Source: Phallusia mammillata (taxonomy: Eukaryota; Chordata; Ascidiacea; Phlebobranchia; Ascidiidae). From it: 64,000 nt of DNA. Shown one piece after another: positions 56,392-64,000 of the stretch (position 1 is the first letter of the stretch; the number at the start of each line of letters is the position of its first letter). The DNA is taken from the NCBI GenBank assembly GCA_003260075.1, contig QLIY01000244.1, forward strand, positions 119,762 to 183,761, read 5' to 3'. The position numbers and the translations under genes are program-made. Below the pieces are notes generated by a model, which saw only the letters and a list, made by a program, of their open reading frames with translations, made no database searches and was not told where the DNA came from.

Positions 56392-58891
56392 TTAAAGTGG
56401 AAAGGATGTAAGCATCGGCGGACGCATGTTGCCTTGTCGGTCATTGAGTTCTTTTAGTGCTTCATCCAGCTGTTGTTTTGCCTCGTTATATTGATCTTCA
56501 GTCGTTTTAATGTCACCTAAAAGTGAACATACAATTGGATTAACCCCTTTTACTCATTGGATTTAGCACAATTGTGCATATAAGTTAAAGACTGAGGTAT
56601 AGGAGGAAGTCGCACTAACTTTCCAACGCTGTCACGTCGTATTGTAGTCGTTTCACCTCGTTTTCGAAATCTTCGGCTTGTTTTGTAGCCTCAAAACATA
56701 ATATTTCTTAAAAACGTAGACTTGTGTTATTGTAACAAGATTTAGCGGCTTGATTTTTTTGTTAATTTAATTTTATCAAGGAAAACGTTTTTTTTAGCTG
56801 AGATCGATTGCAGAAACAGTTACATAATGGGAAAATCGGTTGCAAAAAATAACAAAATGTGTTAAACACTTATTTGTTAATGACTACCAGGACAGGGGTT
56901 GAAAAAATAATGACTTTATAAAATCGCCCTTTGTACTTTTACCAGTCATATACCTGATCATATCTTTCTTCTATTTCCGTCAAGCGACTCGTTGCGCTTT
57001 CTACTTCAATCCCCAGAAATGCAATCTGGATATTTGTCAAACACTATAATTGCTTACTAGTAAAAAAAAAGTAAAAAAGTAAAAAGGTCACTAATATATT
57101 AGTTGGGCTTCAATTTTGTCTTAACTAAACGAAACATTTAGGCTATTTGAAAGATTCGTTTTTTACCAGTATTAAGCTTTGTATTACTCATTGATGAAAC
57201 TTTTGCTTAAATTCCTATTGCGAGTTTAATTATATCATACCGTTGTCTTTACTAAACTAGCAAACTTCAATGAATTGGTCATACTTGACAATTTTGCTTC
57301 GCACAACCCGTTAACTATATGCAACCGCGGTTGACTCTATAACTGTGATTAAAATCAAACACACTTTCTGAATGGCTTTAAACTTGATTCTATTTATTTT
57401 TATTTATTTTTTAGAACTGAGGATGCCATTAAATCGGCAAAGTCGATATTATCTACAATACATTGCAAAACAAAAAATACAGACCCCCCCCCCTTTTGCT
57501 TCGCACAACCCGTTAACTATATGCAACCGCGGTTGACTCTAAACTGTGATTAAAATCAAACAAACTTTCTGAATGGCTTCAAACTTGATTCTATTTATTT
57601 TCATTTATTTCTTAGAACTGAGGATGCCATTAAATCGACGAAGTCGATATTATTTACAATACATTGCAAAACAAAAAATACCGTTTTAAGTCTATACTGA
57701 AAGTTTCAGTTTACTATTAATTCTATTGGTTCAGAACGCAAAACTTGCCTGTTGGTCGTGGTTCCGGTTAGCACTAAAAGAATATTTGATGTTAGTTTGG
57801 TCTCAAATGCAGTTGTCTGATTCAGCAAACAAACATGAGTAACAAATGAAATTCACCATTGAGACAACATATTAGCTTACTTACGTTTGATTGTTTTCCT
57901 CGTCTATAACATTTTTATACAGTTCTACTTGACTGTTTAACTCCTCAATTTTTTGTTCCAGTGACTCTATGTGATCAATTTTAACTTGGTCTTCTGCTTC
58001 CATCTGATAAAAAAAACGATTTTAGTTGACCTTATGTATCATAGTTACTTGAAGGGGCACATTTATAAGTATTTCGTCGCAGGTTGCAGTTAGCAAATAC
58101 GGTCACAATAGGTATAGATTTTACAGGGTTACCGGACGTCCGGAATTTCAAGGACATGTCTGGAATTTGGGCGTTCTGTGCCCGGAACAATTTTCAAACA
58201 CACTCTTAATGTCCGGAATTTTAGCGTCTAGTAGCCTAACTAACCTACAGTAGTTTTCACAATTATTTTTAGGGGGGACTGAAAGGTTTTTGTTATAACT
58301 GTTATCTGTGCTGATTTTGATTTACGATACACCCTCCTGTGTACATTCATGCAAAATAACGCATCTTGAAAGGACCGGATCTTGTAAAACTTTGTTTTGT
58401 AACATATTTAGAAACTGCGCTTATTTATCTCTGGTAGTAAAGATATTTTATCAAAAATGGCACTGTTTGGGTTGGTACGCGTAACAACATGCCATGACAC
58501 ATTGTAACGCAACTTTTGTTTCGCCAAAGATATTTATTGAAACCGTCTGGAATTTTACTCACGCACATACGGTAACCCTAATATAGAACTGTATTAGACA
58601 ATGAAATTTAGGCTAGAAAATTCTTTGGTACATTCAATACGTAAATAGATATTAAGGCACGTTATTAAGCGTATTCTTACACCGTCAATTTGTTGTTGTG
58701 CTTGCTGCAGTTCTTGACCCCCCCCCCCATTCAATACGTAAATAGATATTAAGGCACGTTATTAAGCGTATTCTTGCATCGTCAATTTGTTGCTGTGCTT
58801 GCTGCAGTTCTTGGAAGAGTTTTTGAAGTTCTTTTGTCTTGTCTGATATTTGATCTTTCAGCAATTGCTTCATCTTTTTAATTTGGTCCAT
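56392..58891 (-). CDS. Tropomyosin-like array copy 4, 174 aa
   Basis: Six exons, continuous frame: 58891-58778 (38 codons, MDQIKKMKQLLKDQISDKT), 58003-57885 (119 bases, HIESLEQKIEELNSQVELY), 57773-57749 (25 bases), 57025-56954 (72), 56689-56620 (70, QAEDFENEVKRLQYDV), 56516-56392 ending ALKELNDRQGNMRPP and 11 more, then TAA. The exons have hydrophobic a/d spacing throughout, with no Pro before the tail. Exon 1 has a GC donor here, while the partial overlap copy at 58681-58717 has GT; exon 3 also uses GC (GCAAGT). Two independent GC donors in one gene are unusual. The C-terminus is about 14 residues longer than in copy 5. C10 at 57484-57493 marks a duplicated stretch in intron 3 (about 57295-57483 with 57494-57680). 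Confidence 0.6.
58124..58580. mobile_element. MITE in the first intron of array copy 4
   Basis: CAGGGTTACCGGACGT at 58124 and ACGGTAACCCTA ending 58580 are inverted termini. The 457-base interior repeats the words TCCGGAATTT and GTCTGGAATTT and has no open frame of note. A perfect target duplication is not obvious. Confidence 0.55.
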
Positions 58892-59094
58892 TATTAAATT
58901 TAAAATAAGTAGTTTGCTAAGAAGAAAATCACTTCCTGGTGCACTTTGTAACAACGTATTATAATTTTTTCCAAACAACATGCACTAGTTTTATTCTTTC
59001 CAAACAACATGCACTAGTGTAAAGTCTATTCAGTTTTGCTGGCCCTATTTTAAGTACTGTTTCCTGCGCATGATTCATTGCAGTATGTCAACAT

Positions 59095-59420
59095 ACCTAA
59101 AACTGTAGCCAGAAAAGCTTGAACAGAAATGTTTGAAATAAAATCACATGCACCACACCGCGTTACGTTTATATAGCCTACACCAAGCATGTACTCAGAT
59201 AAAAAGCCCTTACTTTTCCTACTACTAGCGCCAGTTTAAACCGTTATGCTGCCCCCCCCCCCTAAAACTGTAGCCAGAAAAGCTTGAACAGAAATGTTTG
59301 AAATAAAATGACATGCACCACACCGCGTTACGTTTATATAGCCTACACCGATCATGTACTCAGATAAAAAGCCCTTAATTTTCCTACTACTAGCGCCAGT
59401 TTAAACCGTTATGCTAACGT
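59095..59420. repeat. Overlap copies around C11
   Basis: About 59095-59251 recurs at 59263-59420 with a few changes, around C11 (59252-59262). No exon is included. 59421-60002 shows only the presumed 3' region of copy 5, with AATAAA on the minus strand at 59830-59825. Confidence 0.65.
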
Positions 59421-60002
59421 TGTAATTCTCAATAATGTATTTAGTTAAACCAGCATTGTATCTAAATCTTTTGTTTGCAAAACAGTTCAATGTATAATGA
59501 GGAAAATAACGGCTCAAATAGATTGAAAAACCGACATGCTTTATTAATCCAACGTTTTGACAAATGCTGATGTCATTATCAGTGATATGAGGGGGCACAT
59601 CAGTTACACCAGTTTACACAAAGATTGATAAAATGTTGCGAAACTATAGCGTAGCGTAAAAACAATGTTTAAAAGTCTTATATAATGCTTCGATAATCCT
59701 CGTTTGAACCGGCCTTATCCTGACGAGAAATATATTGACTGTTCTGTGGGAGGTTTATTTTCTGTCAATGTTGCTGAAAGGAATTCACTCTTTGGTAATT
59801 AAACTTTTACACATATCACAACATTTTATTTGCAAAGACGCAGAAATCACAATCAATGCTCTCAAATGATTTTCAGATATCGCACAATATAACCTGTTTG
59901 AGCTGCTTTGAAACAATGTTTCTATACATATTGTAGGATAAGTATTATATATTATATAGTTACATTAATGTATAGAACGCTTTAGTTTTGAACATATAAT
60001 TT

Positions 60003-61212
60003 CTATATGTCTGTAAGTTCCATCAGTGTCTTCTCCATCTCTTGCTTTATCTTGTCATACTTGTCTTGGGCTATTTCCAAGTCCACTAAATGTAAAAAAA
60101 GTTTCACCAGCGATTAAATGAGATCAATGGACTGGCTTTTATCACAGCAGATATAACTGGAATGTCGCTTACTTTCCAACGTTTCGTTTTCCCATTGTAG
60201 ACGTTTTATTTCTCTTTCAGCATTTTCGGCTTGATCCAAAGCCTGACAAGTACATAGGTATAGCGTTGCGTATAAGTTCGATGAAAAAATAATAAAATCT
60301 CAGATAAATTGATCGCTGTGCTTTGATCGCAAATTTTTGAAAAAAAACGCGAAATTACCCTTTTTAATGCATAAAATAGTTGTTCGAAATATATATTTGT
60401 TACCTCTTTGTATTTTTCTCCCATTTCTTCCAAACGTCTTTGCGCGCTTTTATAATCGGTTTCCAACATTGCGATCTGTATGTTTTGCAATTATTAAGGC
60501 ACATTTTCTAATTGCTGTAAAAATTTGTGCTTGATTTTGCTTTACTTAAAATAAGTGGAGAAAAAAAACAAATTGGTCTGGCTTTGTATGTGTTATGGGG
60601 TCCAAAAAAGAACACTGGTTAAGAACAACAGGACTTACCTTTCTGTCGTAAATCTGGTTTGTCCTGGAAAAAATATATTCGAGATAGTAAAAGCCTATAG
60701 TCACAAATTAAGCTAAAAACATGCTTAGAAGCAAATTGATAAAACTTACGCTGTGTCGTTTGTATCGTTAGCAACAGTGTTTAGCTTTGCTATTCGATTT
60801 TCCAACTCTTCGATTTCGCGTTCCTGCGAGGCTATCCGACGAAGTTTAGATTGATCATTTATTCCCTCCTATTAAACAAAAGCGATTGCGGTTAACGTTG
60901 TACAGTATATTATAGATCGAAATATACTACTGCAGGGTTTGACATTTTTGTGTCGTTTTTAAAAAAGCCGTTATAAAGAGCATACTTAAAAACCATAAGC
61001 AACCATAAGCATAATAGACATCAACAACAGCAACAACAAAACTTAGTTTGTAATTCTAAAACTTTTTATGCAAGATATAATACGCTGTTTTATCTTACGT
61101 TGTCGATTTGTTCTCGTAGTTTTCGTAGTTCGCTTTTAAGTTTTGCATTTTCTGCATCTTTTTCTGCTATTTCATTTTTCATATTGCTCATCTTCTTTCT
61201 TATTGCCTCCAT
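60003..61212 (-). CDS. Tropomyosin-like array copy 5, intact, 160 aa
   Basis: Best copy. Exons 61212-61099 (114 bases, MEAIRKKMSNMKNEIAEKDA), 60868-60750 (119, DQSKLRRIASQEREIEELEN), 60663-60639 (25), 60475-60404 (72, LETDYKSAQRRLEEMGEKYK), 60242-60173 (70, DQAENAEREIKRLQWENE), 60085-60003 (83, KQEMEKTLMELTDI, TAG). All donors are GT and all phases agree. The protein is an almost unbroken charged heptad coiled coil with no Pro or Gly break except one linker. The first exon codes for 38 residues starting M-E-A-I-R-K-K-M, as tropomyosin exon 1a does (M-D-A-I-K-K-K-M). Exon 5 aligns residue for residue with tropomyosin exon 8 (AENAERE against AEFAERS), and the ending -LMELTDI compares with -LNDMTSI. 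At 160 aa it is much shorter than tropomyosin (284). Likely an actin-filament or other coiled-coil partner; function is inferred. Confidence 0.7.
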
Positions 61213-61226
61213 TTTGCAAATTAAAA

Positions 61227-61395
61227 CTAACGATAAGTTAAGCAAATTGCTGCAACTCCTATGGGTTTCTATGTAATGTGAATTGTAATACCAACGCGTT
61301 TACATCTGACGGTTAAAAATACCGAATTTTTTTGCCAGCTGTTTTCGTGCATCCTCTGGCAAAGATTTGTTTCCTGTGTATAATAACTCATACTC

Positions 61396-61486
<91 letters not shown>

Positions 61487-62720
61487 TCTGAAACATTTAC
61501 CAAGCAAAAAAAAAAATTAAAAACAACTGCCTCTACGAAAATATGGAGCAATCGCTGTAATAATTGCACAGTACTTGCACGGTTTAGTACATATCACATA
61601 GCAAACGCGAATTTGGCCTATATCATTGAGGTTGATGCAGTTATGAAAAGCAAACCAAAACGTCTGCGCAATGTCAGATGTATGATTGTTTAACCATTTA
61701 TAAATTAATGTGAATTTTAATAGTACTTGTCATGGAAACTTGTTAGTTTAAGAACTCTCGTAGGATCCTGATTGTATTTTGCTGCAATTCCTTTGGGTGT
61801 TTGTTAATCTGTTTTCCATCAAAGCAACCTAAACAATTGTAAATAATGGGACAAAATAACTAAGCTATACAAAGTACGAGACTTTTTCTGTTGTTTTAAC
61901 GATTTCTACTAGAGCCTGTTCAAACCTTTAATGTTCTCAACACTGCAATTCTTAGTGTTGTATTTAGTTAAACCAGTGTTTCAAAATTATTTGCTTGCAG
62001 GCGTTTGCACCCCCCCCCCAATTAAAACTAACGATAAGTTAAGCAAATTGCTGCAACTCCTATGGGTCTCTATGTAATGTGAATTGTATAACACTAACGC
62101 GTTTACATCTGATGGTTAATAAGACCGAATTTTTTTGCCAGCTGTTTCCGTGCATCCTTTGGCACAAATTTGTTTCCTGTGTATAATAACTCATCCCGTT
62201 CTGTCGAAAACCATGCATTTTATATCTGAAACCTTAACCAAGCTAAAAGGTTTTAAAAACAACTGCCCTTTTTGTGTGAAGTATTCGCGGTTATAATTGT
62301 GCGTTATTTGCACAGTTTAGTATATATCATAGGTCATTCGAATTATCAGTGGGGTTGTTGCAGTTCAAAATGCAAAACCAAAACGTCGCAACGTAAGATG
62401 TATGATGGGGTTAAGCATTAATGAATCGATATTTTTAAAAAATACTTGTCATCGAAACTTGTTATTTTAAAAAATCTTGTAGGATCTTGATTGTATAATG
62501 CTGCCACTCCTTTTGGTGACTGTTAATTAGTTTTTTATCGGTGCAACCTATAGATTTTGTAAATAATAGGACAAAATAACTACGCTACGAAGTACGGGAC
62601 TTTTTCTCTTATATTAACAACTTCTACAAGACCCTGATCAAACCTTTAATGCTTTCAACACTGTAATTCTCAACGCTGTGTTTAGTGAAATCACTGTTTC
62701 AAAATTATTTGCTTGCAGGC
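61227..62720. repeat. 780-bp overlap upstream of copy 5, with C87 and C10
   Basis: 61227-62009 is repeated at 62020-about 62720 with roughly one change in ten, around C10 (62010-62019). Inside the left copy is a run of 87 C (61397-61483). The right copy has about 30 ordinary bases at that place (CCCGTTCTGTCGAAAACCAT and following), so the C87 stands for missing sequence. Neither copy carries an exon. Confidence 0.7.
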
Positions 62721-62874
62721 GTAAACAGTCCTGATGTATTGCTTTGAGGATACGCGTTTTAACTGGTTTAACCCTTACGAGGAACATGCCTGTTCTGTGG
62801 AAGTTTTACTTGACGTTTCACACACTTGTTAAACTTTTACACAAGTCACAATCTTTTATTTGCAAGGTTACAGA

Positions 62875-63670
62875 TCAGAAGCAATGCTTAAATGGTTTTG
62901 TTACAGTTGAAGCTGCGTGGGCTGCACCAGAACAAAATATTGATTGTTCTCTACATATAGTATAGCAATTGTTATATATGTCTTGAAGTTCCATCAGTGC
63001 ATTGTCCACATCTTGCTTTACCGTGTTAAAATACTTGTCTTCGGTTGCTTCCAAGTCAACTAAATGTAAAAAATACTGGTTATTTAAAACTTGTTTGTAG
63101 AGGATTTATCACAGCAGATTGTAATCTATAACTTGGGATATCGCTTACTTTTCAACGTTTCTCTTTTCTTTTGCAGGCGTGTTATTTCTCTTTCAGCATT
63201 TTCAGCGTGTTCCTGAGCCAACACGTATTTCTATATAGCGCTTGATTAGTTCGTTGAAACATACTCACCCATAAGATACTTTAATCATATGCTTTAATTG
63301 CAATTAAGACATAGTATATAAAACAGAATCGATTTTCAGCATTGCGACCAGCATTTTTTTGCAACTGTTACCTCATGACAAATTGTATTTTTGCGATTAA
63401 TTTAAATGTAGAAGTAATTTAAACGGTCGGACATTACTTTAATTATATCGGTTTGAAGACCTAGACTATGCTGCTTTATGTATTTGTTTAGAGAACAAAC
63501 TTACCTTTTTGTCGTGATTCCGGTTTGCACTGAAAAACACGAATTCTTATAGTTGGGGAATAATCATTATTGATTCACACTCAAAACACATTTTATAGAA
63601 GAATTTTATCCGCTAACCAGAAACTTACGTTGTTTCGTTTTTATCGTTTTTAAGTATTCCAACCCCCCCC
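62875..63670 (-). pseudogene. Tropomyosin-like array copy 6, partial and degenerate
   Basis: The family's last exon is at 63059-62875. The usual stop after -LQDI is replaced by TAT, so the frame runs on for about 29 residues to TGA at 62877-62875. The 70-base exon (HAENAEREITRLQKKRETLK, 63212-63149) has lost its normal AG acceptor (now TG); the next AG, six bases later, keeps the frame. The 72-base exon is recognisable only at its start near 63330-63352. The 25-base exon (63529-63505) is intact. Exon 2 begins at about 63630 but is cut by C10 (63663-63672), after which the 70-base exon region restarts as an overlap copy (63673-63950). Exon 1 would be beyond the window. Probably a decaying copy. 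Confidence 0.5.
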
Positions 63671-63960
63671 CCTATTTCTCTTTCAGCATTTTCAGCGTGT
63701 TCCTGAGCCAACACGTATTTATATATAGCGCTGAATGAGTTCGTTGAAACATACTCACCCATAAGATACTTTAACCATTACGCTTTAATTGCAATTAAGA
63801 TATAGTATAAAAAATCAAAATCGATTTTCAGCATTAGGACCAGCAATTTTGGCAAATTTTAACTTGTGACAAATCGTGTTTTCTTCGATTAATTTAAATG
63901 TAGTTAAGTAATATAAAACGGTCGGACATTACTTTAATGCTCGGTTTAAAGACCTAGACC

Positions 63961-64000
63961 AGTGCTTTTCAACCGGGTGTATTGTACACCCCAGGGTGTA
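63961..64000 (+). mobile_element. hAT-like left end at window edge
   Basis: CAGTGCTTTTCAACCGGGTG is typical of hAT left termini (CAGTG-TTTCAACC). The element continues beyond the window. Confidence 0.4.

Noticed and set aside
772-63672. G/C tracts as a novel biological element, such as G-quadruplex-primed duplication sites
   Set aside because: The fixed minimum length of 10, interleaved fragment order, truncated exons at the joins, the strand switch at an n, and the C87 that replaces 30 normal bases all fit assembly filler better.
1-64000. CRISPR array, operon or other prokaryotic organisation
   Set aside because: Repeated units are long, allelic or intronic, spliceosomal introns are everywhere, and no ribosome-binding-site pattern is seen.

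Overview
This is an AT-rich, intron-rich animal genomic window. The gene set is an extended synaptotagmin, a TTLL15-type tubulin ligase-like protein, a secreted protein with three ShK-like domains, an IHO1/Mer2-like meiotic candidate, and an array of tropomyosin-like genes. Together with short introns, many small hAT-like elements and very high apparent heterozygosity, this suggests a solitary ascidian tunicate of the Ciona type. The genus is an inference. Gene models below were spliced by hand from GT-AG (occasionally GC-AG) sites and checked for continuous reading frame.

Layout. 1-6.7 kb: repeats and unmerged overlapping copies, with one isolated exon resembling an antibiotic-biosynthesis-monooxygenase (ABM) domain (4828-5012, minus). 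7.0-8.3 kb: secreted triple ShK-like gene (minus). 8.4-10.9 kb: no gene seen. 11.0-16.0 kb: complete 12-exon TTLL15-like gene (minus, 519 aa), head to head with 17.0-38.5 kb: complete 23-exon extended synaptotagmin (plus, 845 aa). The latter converges on 39.9-43.5 kb: a 15-exon candidate IHO1 (CCDC36/Mer2-like) gene with an N-terminal PCNA-binding (PIP-box) motif (minus, 485 aa). 44.1-45.1 kb: a small two-exon gene (plus) with a polyadenylation signal, then a possible orphan first exon at 45.3 kb. 46.5-64 kb: six tandem minus-strand copies of a six-exon gene coding for a short (about 160-175 aa) tropomyosin-like coiled-coil protein. Copy 5 is intact, copy 4 is open from start to stop, copy 3 is split by misassembly, and copies 1, 2 and 6 carry stops, a shortened exon or lost splice signals.

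The most striking biology is this tandem array. Several exon lengths and phases match tropomyosin exons 1a, 4, 5, 8 and 9, while counterparts of the middle exons are missing.

The most striking technical feature is a series of about 40 G10-14 tracts (plus runs of 38, 63, 87 and 89) that sit where sequence ends and then restarts as a slightly different copy. They look like overlapping haplotype contigs joined through 10-base placeholders later filled with poly-G. All tracts are G up to 52.7 kb and all are C from 53.17 kb on. A single n lies at 52,800 in between, so the right-hand part is probably a reverse-complemented scaffold. At least one segment (52,801-53,170) is in the wrong place. Local order and copy number should be read with this in mind.
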